A stretch of 64,000 bases of DNA from Rutidosis leptorrhynchoides (taxonomy: Eukaryota; Streptophyta; Magnoliopsida; Asterales; Asteraceae): NCBI RefSeq assembly GCF_046630445.1, contig NC_092341.1, positions 256,728,501-256,792,500 on the forward strand, given 5' to 3'. The notes under the pieces are model-generated. The model ran no database searches, was not told the DNA's origin, and saw only the letters and a program-made list of their open reading frames with translations. Both the position numbers and the translations under genes were made by a program. Every line of letters begins with the position of its first letter. Positions within the stretch are counted from its first letter, which is position 1. Positions 34,240 through 45,426 of this stretch are shown here, piece by piece.

Positions 34240-34633
34240 TATTTATTAATATCACTTATTTATATTACTTCGTATACTCATTTATTTATTTTCATTATTT
34301 GCTTACTATTAGTATTTATTTTTTTACTCCATATCCATATTCTATATGTATACATATTTTGTTTATAAAAAGTACACTCCAATCTTTTTACCTTTTATTC
34401 ATGTTTTATTTATTTGTAACGATGATGATCCAAGTCCAATAAGTCTCGGTAATTTTAATTTCCCTTTAATTACGTTGGCTTCACAGAACCAAAAAGTCTC
34501 GGTTTTCCTAACTGGTTTAGTTTTAAAGTCGACCTATGACATTTCCTAATTTTTAAGTTTGTGTTCGTTAAATTCTTTAACGGCCGTCAACATATAAACA
34601 GAAGATCATAACGGAAAAAATCGGGTTGTTATA
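33256..34633 (-). mobile_element. TE-A 5' LTR, outer fragment
   Basis: It matches 5365-6620 of the left LTR, from gttattcataataaagg to cgggttgttata. It includes the TATA box (minus, 33903-33910) and a long interrupted TA/TATG repeat at 34080-34242. The left-LTR TA repeat is much shorter. Confidence 0.85.
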
Positions 34634-34638
34634 TTGAC

Positions 34639-35490
34639 ATATTCATTTTCGGTCGCTTCAAATACAGATCTTATCCCCAGTCTAAAACACATTTGTAAAT
34701 AGGCCAAGCAATAGGTGTAGGTAAAAGTATATAAAACAATAGTTGTAGGTAAAATCAAGGTTGGAGAACTCGAATCTCGGGAAGATCTCGTTTGGACAAA
34801 ATTGGGGAGATTTCGGCATCTCGAAAATATCTCGGGGAGATCTCGGATGTTGACTTACGTTGACTTTTTAGTGTTTTTACTACAAATTTATATATATATA
34901 AATAAATATATGTATATTTATATACATTATTTCTAGATTTAACAAAAGAATTCGAGAAATGAATGAAAAAATCCGATAAATTACGAGATTTTACGAGAAA
35001 ATTCGAGAAATGAGCTAGAAAATCTGATAAATTACGGCTTTGACCAAGTCTGACCTCGTTGACCGGGAAATCTAGGGAGATGGACATCTCGTCTCAGTTG
35101 CCTTTTAAAAACGAGATCTCGGAGAGAAATAGTGCAAGAACAAATCGATCTCGGGGAGTATGAAAGTGAATGATGTTTGCAAACAGATTTTCAGTAACAT
35201 AACATTCATCCAAGAACAAACAATGCATACGATTATATTATGTAAAAATTTAAATTAAAAAAGATCAAACCTTAATCAAATATGAGGTCATAGCAGAAAA
35301 CATAACTAATTCGTCGGGTTCAAAACTTAGAAATAAGAGACAAGCCAAAACAATATTACCTTAATAGAACTTGGTTCTAGAAATCGGAGACAAACCAAAA
35401 TAATAATACCTTAATAGAACTGGGTTCGTGTTTGACACAAATTTCATTTAACAGATTTTTTGTACCCTAAAGATAATTGAAACGTGAAGA
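34639..35490. repeat. Non-coding DNA with GATCTCG-rich repeat
   Basis: From about 34765 to 35140, atctcgg, gagatctcg and aacgagatctcgg motifs recur on both strands around an AT-rich centre. It could be a non-autonomous inverted-repeat element, but no clear ends or target copies were found. The rest is plain AT-rich sequence. No gene was seen. Confidence 0.4.
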
Positions 35491-36105
35491 CCTTGTTTAG
35501 GGATGACATCGGGTCGGGTTTGGGTCGGGTTTAAGTAATCCCATACTTGAACCAGGTTAGGAAACCCCGTCCCAAACCTGGACCCATATACCCGTCGGGT
35601 CTCCATTTACTTACTAACCGTCGGGTCTCCAATTACTTACTAACCATCGGGTTATCGGGTTTCCCCACGGGTAAACAGGTATCCCCATTTACTTACTAAC
35701 TCTCGGGCTACCGGGTTTTCTCGCAGGTATCGAGTATCTTTTTGTTAGCCATTGTCTTTCAACATTTACCTACTTCAATTTATGTTTCAATAATGCTATT
35801 AAATTGAGTACTAAATCTAAATAAATATATATAAAATATCGAAAATAGTACAATACTACATTGTAGCTTATATTATTATTATTAAATTCTATTATTGTTA
35901 TTAATGAAATTGAAATTGAAATCCATTCAGGTCGAGTATACAGGTATATGGGCTGGGTATACGGGTCGGGTATGCAAGTTTGTATCTAAACCCATCCCCA
36001 TACCCAAACCCGGAAAAAAATCAAAACCGTCCCCATACCCGGCCCATGACCTGAATACCCAGAACCCAACCCCACCCAAAATTATCAGGTTTCGGGTTTA
36101 CCCAT
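35491..36105. repeat. CGGGT/ACCCG-rich repeat, possible hAT-type MITE cut by TE-F
   Basis: It begins near ttagggatgacatcgggt. Many gggtcgggtttggg-type units and their complements (tacccg, aaacccat) follow up to the TE-F LTR. TAGGGRTG followed by CGGGT runs is common at ends of plant hAT-like small elements. The right end is not seen and would lie beyond TE-F. Confidence 0.4.
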
Positions 36106-38936
36106 TGAAACAACCCGTCCATATTACTATAAACGCAGTACGTTATTCATTGGTCCCATAGCGAGGTATTTGACCTCTATATGATACGTTTTAGAAAATA
36201 TTGCATTCGTTTCTTAAAAAGCACACCATTATTATACATAATGCATGTTTTAAACAAGTGGGCGATTATTTAAGAAATAATCCCCAAAATACATCGGTTT
36301 CCAAATACTACACACGTGACATAACAGTCGAATATAATACATGACAAAGGTTTTATTGAATGCAACACTTCATTTAGACAAAAGCATGAGACTCCATGCA
36401 CAGCTTGCTCAGATAATGCAACAACGGAAGACTTTCTTAAGGACCTGAGAATAAACATGCTTACACAGTCAACACAAAGGTTGGTGAGATATATAGGTTT
36501 AAAGCTAGCATCAATATAAGTATAGACCACAAGATTTCAGTTTCCATAAATATCCGTACACTCGCAAGTGTATAAAAGTATTCTATAAGTTGTTGAGCAC
36601 TTTGGTAACCATACTTATCAATTAATGTGGCATATTCCCTTTATTATGAAATCTCCCTACACTGTACCAAGTGTAGTAAAAACGAAGTACTATGCAACCT
36701 TTTACGATACTAGAGTGACTAGCCCGGTTGGGGTGGTCAAACCCGATAGATCTATCAATAGGATTCGCGCTTACATGTTCTTACAACATGTAAATATTAG
36801 TTACCAAGCTATTAGGGAAGATATGCAAGGTGGTACAACTCAACGTAGAATATATTTTAAGTACTTGTGTCCATGGTGTAAAACATAAAATGCATGTATT
36901 CTCATTCCAAAATATTTTTAGAGTTTAAAAATGGGACTATATACTCACGGTAGTAAAAGTATATTAATAATAAGTTTTCAGCTTATTAAAAATATGGTCG
37001 TCGTCCTTGGATTCACGAACCTATAACAATAATAATTATTCAGATAATAATACAACATGTGAATAAAATAAAACAAGTTCATAGAATACTCATATATTAA
37101 TTTTTAACATTTTTATGTTAGTAGTCCTTTGTTAGTAGTCCAAAATAGTCCGAAATATCCAACAGTCCAATAATCGGTATATATATAATCTTAGAATTAC
37201 CCCACGACGTATTGTATACGTATTGTCTTTGCATCAACCCAGAGACGTATTGTATACATATTGTCTTAGAATTTATCAAAACGTATTGTATACTTATTGT
37301 CTTAGAATTTATCAAAACGTATTATATACTTATTGTCATGGAATGTACCAAGATTATTATATATATATATATACAATCTCAGAATTAACTAAGATTATAA
37401 TATTTTGTTATACTAATGATAACATGTCCAAATATATATAGGATATAGGAAAAGTTAGCAAGGATATGGTTAATATAGTTTTTACAATATAAATTTTGTC
37501 CATACAACGTTAATTTTAGCAGATTTTGTTTTGCTCGCCAAATATTCATTAAAACTCCGTTTAAAGTGAATAAAATTGCTATGGATTCCTTAAGAAGTTA
37601 ATTTTTCAAAAACAATTCGAAAAGTTCAGCCCATGTAATAATATTCAGAGTTTTACTCTCTTTTTTTGCCGGTGGACAGATTTGGAAGAATCCCGGCACC
37701 CACCCAATATATGATTTTTGATAAAATACTTCCACTTTGTCTAAAATCATGAAAAAAATACTGGAAGTCTTATTTACATATATTAACATATTTCCAAAGT
37801 CTTAGGCTCAAACTCAAAGTCTAAGATAGGTTTTTAATTCCCAACCCAAAACAGCCCGCTTTTTACCGAATGGAGATTAAGCGATATATGTTAAGTTTCA
37901 AGGTGTTCTTCATATGTACAAGTTATAAGTTCTTATATTAACTTAATATAACATCATAATACATATAAATAAGTGTTATTAGAGTTAAGTTAAAAATATT
38001 AGATTAGTTCTTCAAACAAGTTTAGAATCAACTAAACTATGTTCTAGTTTATAAACTCTTATATAGATAGCTATAAACATATGAATTGAACAAGAGTTGA
38101 AGTAGAGTTTTTACCTCAAGTTTAGAATGTAAAGTTATTGGAAAGAAGTAGTAGAACAAAACTTAAGAGAGTTCTTGCAAGTGTGTGTGAAAATTGGAAG
38201 TAAAATTTGGAAAATGAATGTGTAAAAATGAGTTAGAAATGGTGCTTATTTATAGGCTTGAAAATTTGGTTTTTAGTGAAAATATATAAGATAAGTTAAA
38301 ATGTATTAAGTCATAGATGACATATTAAATTGATTAGGTCATGGATGACATATTACACAAATAATTGTAGATTTCTATTGGTATATACTAATAGTAAATA
38401 CTTCTAGAAGCTGTGTATAATATGGGTAAAAATGCCGTATGAATACGAGTAGAATTCTTGAGGAAATTGAACGGAAATATGAGTATAGCTATCCTTTATA
38501 TGTATTTGTATATTATAAAGTGTATTCAATACTTTTTTTTAGGATGTATTTACACTCGTAATACATTGTATGTAAATACATTTTAACATAAGTTAATTAC
38601 GTCTTTTAAATAGTAACATATATATTGTTCAAAAACTCTTTAAATTAGTAGTATGAAAATATATATAAATAACTTTGTTAATATACTTAATGAGGTACTT
38701 AACGATCATATATTCAAGTTAGATATAATCCATATATCCATATATATACATAAGTATATGTTTAATACAAGTCATGACGTTCGTGAATCGTCGAACAAAT
38801 GGTTGGTCAATTGTTTGTATGAAACTCATTTCAGAAGTTTTAAAACTTGTCAAAATTTATTACTTATCATGTTGGAATAATGTTATCATGTAAAGATTAA
38901 GTTTAAATTTTGGTCAAAAATTTTCGGGTCGTCACA
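36106..38936 (-). mobile_element. TE-F 3' LTR (minus orientation)
   Basis: On the plus strand it reads from TGAAACAACCCGTCC to CGGGTCGTCACA, with the LTR core near 36716-36775 and the ctgagaata/cggaag block near 36425-36450, both on the minus strand. 2831 bp. No other copy is in the window. Several tacgtattgtatac-like repeats lie at 37200-37340. Confidence 0.82.
37200..37345. repeat. Short tandem repeat in TE-F LTR
   Basis: About four units containing acgtattgtatac and attgtcttagaat recur with a period of about 45 bp. Confidence 0.7.
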
Positions 38937-39018
38937 GTTCTACCCGTTAAAGAAATTTCGTCCCGAAATTTGATTGGGATCGTCATGGCTGACAATAAGT
39001 ATGTTTTCATGACGCATA
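38937..39018 (-). mobile_element. TE-F internal 3' end, cut by TE-D
   Basis: On the minus strand the palindrome AATTTCGGGACGAAATT (38954-38970) is followed by taacgggtagaac and then the LTR. Only 82 internal bases remain before TE-D begins at 39019. The rest of TE-F should continue after TE-D, outside the window. Confidence 0.75.
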
Positions 39019-42000
39019 TGTAGTGACCCGAACTTTTCCATGTTTATTTATATTAATTGAATTTGATAATTACATGATTAAGTGTTTCCAACATTTTAAA
39101 CAATCAAACTTGTTAAGACGTGATTAATTGATATAGGTTTCATATAGACAATTGACCACCCAAGTTGACCGGTGATTCACGAACGTTAAAACTTGTAAAA
39201 ACTATATGATGACATATATATGGTTACATTTATAGTTAACATGATATTATGATAAGTAAGTATCTCATTAGGTATTTTAACAATGAGTTATATACATAAA
39301 ATTGAGTTTATTGAATTAAGAAACTCGAAACGATATGTATAACAACTATCGTTATAACAACGTCTTACTAAATACATATGAATCATATTAAGATATTGAT
39401 ACACTATGTTTAATCATGATAAATGATAAGTAAACATGTCATTAAGTGTATTAACAATGAACTACATAAGTAAAAACAAGACTACTAACTTAATGATTTC
39501 GAAACGAGACATATATGTAACGATTATCGTTGTAACAACATTTAATTGTATATATATCTTACTAAGATATATTAATATATCATAATATCATGATAATGTA
39601 ATAATTTAACATCTATTTAGATATAATAAACAATGGGTTAACAACATTTAACAAGATCGTTAACCTAAAGGTTTCAAAACAACATTTACATGTAAGGACT
39701 AACGATGACTTAACGACTCAGTTAGAATGTATATACATGTAGTGTTTTAATATGTATTCATACACTTTTAAAAGACTTCAAGACACTTATAAAAATACTT
39801 CTACTTAACAAAAATGCTTACAATTACATCCTCGTTCAGTTTCATCAACAATTATACTCGTATGCACCCGTATTCGTACTCGTACAATACACAGCTTTTA
39901 GATGTATGTACTGTTGGTATATACACTCTAATGATTAGCTCTTAGCAGCCCATGTGAGTCACCTAACATATGTGGGAACCATGATTTGGCAACTATCATG
40001 AAATATCTCATAAAATTACAAAAATATTAGTAATCATTCATGACTTATTTACATGTAAACAAAATTACACATCCTTTATATCTAATCCATATACCAACGA
40101 CCAAAAACACCTACAAAAACTTTCATTCTTAAATTTTCTTCATCTAATTGATCTCTCTCAAGTTCTATCTTCAAGTTCTAAGTGTTCTTCATAAATTCTA
40201 TAAGTTCTAGTTTCATAAAATCAAGAATACTTCCAAGTTTGCTAGCTTACTTCCAATCTTGTAAAGTGATCATCCAACCTCAAAAAATCTTTCTTATTTA
40301 CAGTAAGATATCTTTCTAATACAAGGTAATACTCATATTCAAACTTTGATTAAATTTCTATAACTATAACAATCTTATTTCGAGTGGAAATCTTACTTGA
40401 ACTTGTTTTCGTGTCATGATTCTGTTTCAAGAACTTTCAATCCATCCAAGGATCCTTTGAAGCTAGATCTATTTTTTTCATTTCCAGTAGGTTTATCCAC
40501 AAAACCTGAGGTAGTAATGATGTTCATAACATCATTCGATTCATATATATATAACTACCTTATTCGAAGGTTTAAACTTGAAATCACTAGAACATAGTTT
40601 AGTTAATTCTAAACTTGTTCGCAAACAAAAGTTAATCCTTCTAACTTGACTTTTAAAATTAACTAAACACATGTTCTATATCTATATGATATGCTAACTT
40701 AATGATTTAAAACCTGAAAACATGAAAAACACCGTAAAACCGGACATACGTCGTCGTAGTAACACCGCGGGCTGTTTTGGGTTTGATAATTAAAAACTAT
40801 GATAAACTTTGATTTAATAGTTGTTCTTCTGGGAAAATAATTTTTCTTATGAACATGAAACTATATCCAAAAATAATGGTTAAACTCTAAGTGGAAATAT
40901 GTTTTTCAAAATGGTCATCAAGAAGTCGTTCTTTCGACTGAAATGAGTACCTCTTACAAAAATGACTTGTAACTTTTATTTCTGACAATAAACCTATACT
41001 TTTTCTGTTTAGATTCATAAAATGGAGTTCAATATGAAATCATAGCAATTTGATTCACTCAAAACGGATTTAAAACGAAGAAGTTATGGGTAAAACAAGA
41101 TTGGATATTTTTTAATTGTTGTAGCTACGGGAAATATTGTAACAATTCTATACAAATCATATCCTAGCTAACTTATATTGTAATATACATGTATTCTAAT
41201 ATATTATGTAATCTTGGGATACCATAGACACGTATGCAAATGTTTTGACATATCATATCGACCCATGTATATATATTATTTGGAACAAGCATAGACACTC
41301 TATATGCAGTAATGTTTGAGTTAGCTATATAGGGTTGAGGTTGATTCCAAAAATATATATACTTTGAGTGGTGATCTAGCCTGAGACATGTATACACTGG
41401 GTCGTAGATTGGGTCAAGATAATATATATCAATTTATTTTCTGTACATCTAACTATGGACAACTAGTTGTAGGTTACTAACGAGGACAGCTGACTTAATA
41501 AACTTAAAACATTAAAACGTATTAAAAATGTTGTAAATATATTTTGAACATACTTTAATATATATGTACATATTTGTTATAGGTTCGTGAATCGACCAGT
41601 GGCCAAGTCTTACTTCCCGACGAAGTAAAAATCTGTGAAAGTGAGTTATAGTCCCACTTTTAAAATCTAATATTTTGGGATGGAATACATGTAGTTTTAT
41701 AAATGTTTTACGAAATAGATACAAGTAAATGAAACTACATTATATGGGTGAATGATCGAAGCCGAATATGCCCCTTTTTGCTTGGTAGCCTAAGAATTAG
41801 TAAACCGATCTACTAATTGACGTGAATCCTAAAGATATATCTATTGGTCCTAACGAACCCCATCCAAAGTACCGGATGCTTTAGTACTTCGAATTCGTTT
41901 TTATCATATCCAAAGGATTTCCCGGAATGATAGGGGATATTCTTATATGCATCTTGTTAATGTCGGTTACCAGGTGTTCACCATATGAATGAATTTTATC

Positions 42001-42469
42001 TCTATGTATGGGATGTATATTGAAATATGAAATCTTGTGATCTATTATTATGATTTGATAATATATAGGTTAAACCTATAACTCACCAACATTTTTGTTG
42101 ACGTTTTAAGCATGTTTATTCTCAGCTGATTATTAAGAGCTTCCGCTGTTGCATACTAAAATAAGGACAAGATTTAGAGTCCATGCTTGTATGATATTAT
42201 GTAAAAATTGTATTCAAGAAACTTATTTTTGATGTAATATATTCTTATTGTAAATTATTATGTAATGGTGGTGTGTAAACGGTATATTTTAGATTATCAT
42301 TATTTGATAATCCACATAAAGCATTTTAAACCTTTATAGATAAAATAAAGGTTATGGTTGTTTTAAAAATGAATGCAGTCTTTGAAAAACGTCTCATATA
42401 GAGGTCAAAACCTCGCAACGAAATCAATTAATATGGAACGTTTATAATCAATATGAACGGGACATTTCA
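39019..42469 (+). mobile_element. TE-D 5' LTR (3.45 kb)
   Basis: It starts TGTAGTGACCCGAAC and ends AACGGGACATTTCA. It matches the 3' LTR (61317 on) and, inverted, the TE-E LTRs. A possible TATA box (tttatatcta, 40076-40085) precedes a pyrimidine-rich leader with repeated caagttct units. The LTR core is near 41820-41895. Confidence 0.92.
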
Positions 42470-42471
42470 GT

Positions 42472-42483
42472 TGGTATCAGAGC
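42472..42483 (+). promoter_or_regulatory. TE-D primer-binding site
   Basis: TGGTATCAGAGC, two bases after the LTR end, is a full match to the initiator tRNA-Met type. Confidence 0.9.
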
Positions 42484-42493
42484 TACTAAGTAT

Positions 42494-42518
42494 GAACTTA
42501 ACGGGTAGGTAGTACCCG
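42494..42518 (+). promoter_or_regulatory. Polypurine-like hairpin upstream of TE-D gag
   Basis: gaacttaacgggtaggta is followed by gtacccg, giving arms CGGGTA/TACCCG at 42502-42518. It repeats the 3' polypurine tract sequence (61303-61316) about 19 kb upstream as the DNA now lies. In TE-D it sits right after the primer site. Confidence 0.65.
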
Positions 42519-42650
42519 AATTTAAACTTATAAAATGCTAATATGAAGAAAAAGCTTTTATAAATGAGTTCATATTATGCTACGAAATACTAATGACTAC
42601 TCTTAATATTCTGTATGATTAACTCGATTCAGTTGGCTATTTTGAAGGAA

Positions 42651-44380
42651 ATGGCACCGACTACTCGACACACCATGAATATGAGCGAAGAGGAATTTCG
42701 TACCTTTCTTGCTGCAAACATAGCCACAGTACAGGCTGCGCTACATACCATTAATAACTCTGAATCTAGCAATGCAGCTAACGACGCAAGAAATCGTGTA
42801 GGATGCTCCTACAAAGAATTCACTGCCTGCAAACCTTTGGAATTTGATGGAACCGAAGGACCAATTGGTTTAAAACGGTGGACCGAGTAAGTCGAATCGG
42901 TGTTTTCCATAAGTAAGTGTACTGAAGAGGACAAAGTTAAGTACGCTACGCATACCTTCATAGGTAATGCGTTAACATGGTGGAACACCTATCTTGAACA
43001 GGTAGGACAAAATGCTGCTTACGCACTACCGTGGTTGGCATTCAAGCAATTGATGAACGAGCAGTACCGTCCTAGATACGAAGTCAATAAACTCAAGGCA
43101 GAACTTAGAGAGTTACGAACACAAGGGTTCGACGTTACCACATATGAACGACGATTCACAGAGTTGTGTCTATTGTGTCCGGGAGCATTCGAAGATGAAG
43201 AAGAGAAGATCGACGCATTTGTAAAAGGGTTACCAGTAAGGATTCAAGAAGATGTGAGTTCACACGAACCCGCTTCTATACAGAAGGCAAGTCGAATGGC
43301 TCATAAACTCATAAATCAGATTGAGGGAAGAATTAAAGAGCAGGCGGCCGAAGAAGCCAACACGAAACAACTCAAGAGGAAGCGGGAGAAAAACGGTGAC
43401 AAGAGTCACCAGTACAACAACAATAACAATTACAACCACAATCGCAACAACTATCCCAACAACCGCAACAACAATCGCCACAATAACCGCAATCCTAACA
43501 ATAACTACAACAAACATCCCAACAACAACAACAACTACAACAACCGTTTTAACAACAATAACAATCCCAACAACAACCTCAATAACAACAACGGCAACAA
43601 AAACCAAAAATAGCCATGTCATAGGTGTGAAGAAAGTCATCAGGGGTTTTGCACAACATTTTGTAACATGTGTAAAAGAAATGGTCATAGTGCAACAAAA
43701 TGTAAGGTCTACGGACCAAAGTTTAATAGAACTAAAGGAACAAATAATGTCGGAACAAGTAATGCCAAAACGAATAGTTTCGGAGCAAGTAATACCAACG
43801 CTGTTTGTTATAAATGTGGAAAACCGGGCCACATTATTAGAAATTGCCCGAATTAGGGGAATACTAATGGGCATGGCCGTGGAAGAGTTTTCAATATTAA
43901 TGCGGCAGAAGCACAGGAACACCCGGAGATTGTTACGGGTACGTTTCTTATTGATGATAAATCTGCTTATGTTTTATTTGATTTGGGTGCGGATAGAAGC
44001 TATATGAGTAGAGAATTTTGTGCTAAATTAAGTTGCCCATTGACGCCTTTGGATAGTAAATTTTTACTTGAATTAGCAAACGGTAAATTAATTTCAGCAG
44101 ATAATATATGTCGGGAGAGGGAAATTAAACTGGGGGATGAAACGTTTAAAATTGATTTAATACCAGTCGAGTTAGGGAGTTTTGACGTAATAATTGGCAT
44201 GGACTTGTTGAAAAAGGTGAGAGCAGAGGTCGTTTTTTACAAAAATGCGATTCGCATTATGCGTGAAAAAGGAAAATCTTTAATGGTGTACGGAGAAAAG
44301 AACAACGCGAAATTAAATCTTATTAGTAGTTTGAAGGCGCAAAAACTAATAAGAAAAGGTTGTTACATCATTCTAGCACA
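42651..44380 (+). pseudogene. TE-D gag-protease (three stops, mutated active site)
   Basis: The chosen start is ATG at 42651 (MAPTTRHTMNMSEEEF), shared with TE-E; an in-frame ATG lies 36 bases upstream. Capsid-like gag follows (EGPIGLKRWTE, LTWWNTYLEQVG). Then comes an Asn-rich tail (about 43405-43610), a CX2C-type region ([12 protein letters not shown]), a CCHC knuckle ([14 protein letters not shown]) and protease. In-frame stops lie at 42888, 43611 and 43854. The protease active site reads DLGA (43981-43992) where TE-E has DSGA, so the catalytic motif is damaged. The right limit is approximate. Confidence 0.87.
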
Positions 44381-45426
44381 CATCGAGGAAGTTAAACCTG
44401 AAGAAAAGAACATCAGTGATGTTCCCGTCGCAAAAGAATTTCCCGATGTATTTCCGAAAGAATTACCGGGATTACCCCCATATCGATCAGTTGAATTTCA
44501 AATAGACCTTGTACCAGGAGCTGCACCAATAGCTCGTGCTCCATACAGACTCGCACCCAGCGAAATGAAAGAATTACAAAGTCAGTTACAGGAACTTTTA
44601 GAGCGTGGTTTCATTCGACTAAATACATCACCATGGGGAGCTCCTGTTCTGTTTGTTAAGAAGAAAGATGGTACATTCAGGTTGTGTATCGACTACTGAG
44701 AGTTGAACAAACTTACCATCAAGAACCGTTACCCATTATCGAGAATCGATGACTTATTTGATCAACTACAAGGCTCGTCGGTTTATTCGAAGATCGATTT
44801 ACGTTCTGGATATCACCAAATGCGGGTGAAAGAGGATGACATTCCGAAGACTGCTTTTAGGACGCATTACGGTCATTACGAGTTTATGGTTATGCCGTTT
44901 GGATTGACTAACGCACCAGCTATGTTCATGGACCTCATGAACCGAGTGTGTGGGCCATATCTTGACAAGTTTGTCATTGTTTTCATTGATGACATACTTA
45001 TTTACTCGAAGAATGATTAAGAGCACGAAGAACATTTGAGAAAAGTGCTAGAGTTGCTGAGAAAAGAAAAACTGCACGCTAAGTTTTCAAAGTGTGCATT
45101 TTGGTTGGAAGAAGTTCAATTCCTCGGTCATATAGTGAACAAAGAAGGTATTCAGGTGGATCCAGCAAAGATTGAAACCGTTGAAAAGTGGGAAACCCGA
45201 AAACTCCGAAACACATACGCCAATTTTTAGGGCTAGCTGGTTATTACAGGAGATTCATCCAAGATTTTTCCAAAATAGCAAAACCCTTGACTGCATTAAC
45301 GCATAAAGGGAGGAAATTTGAATGGAAGGATGAACAAGAAAAAGCGTTTCAATTGTTGAAGAAAAAGTTAACTACGGCACCTATATTGTCATTACCTAAA
45401 AGGAATGATGATTTTGTGATATATTG
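44381..45426 (+). pseudogene. TE-D pol, first part: RT and start of RNase H
   Basis: RT motifs: [30 protein letters not shown], then a TGA at 44697-44699 (from a CGA-type Arg codon by position), [13 protein letters not shown], active site [13 protein letters not shown], and TAA at 45018-45020. A one-base loss near 45195 shifts the frame at WETPKTPKH. The new frame runs to DDFVIYC, where TE-E interrupts it. The sequence resumes at 59438. Confidence 0.88.

Larger units (their letters stand above)
665..34633 (-). mobile_element. TE-A: nested minus-strand Ty3/gypsy element (outer frame of left half)
   Basis: The element runs right to left. Both LTRs read, on the plus strand, from TGTAATACCCC to GGGTTGTTATA. 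The flanks are TTGGC (660-664) and TTGAC (34634-34638), a 5-bp target duplication with one G-to-A difference. The internal part (6621-14434) has primer site, accessory ORF remnant, reverse transcriptase, integrase and chromodomain remnants and polypurine tract in minus-strand order. Gag and protease are missing. Two solo LTRs, TE-B and TE-C are inserted in it, so about 34 kb represents roughly 14 kb of original element. Confidence 0.85.
14435..34633 (-). mobile_element. TE-A 5' LTR (right copy), in three pieces
   Basis: The pieces are 14435-15531, about 24498-24732, and 33256-34633, separated by TE-B and TE-C. Each aligns with the left LTR, in order. About 446 bp (left-LTR 4919-5364) is missing at the TE-C 5' junction. 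It carries the shared LTR core near 14809-14880 and a TATA box at 33903-33910 (minus). Confidence 0.85.

Noticed and set aside
34037..34442. Frames rich in Tyr and Ile on both strands
   Set aside because: They translate the TA/TATG microsatellite of the TE-A LTR, not a gene.
43260..43922. A long minus-strand frame opposite TE-D gag, rich in Val and Ile
   Set aside because: It is the reverse reading of AAC repeats in gag, giving GTT runs. A shadow frame.
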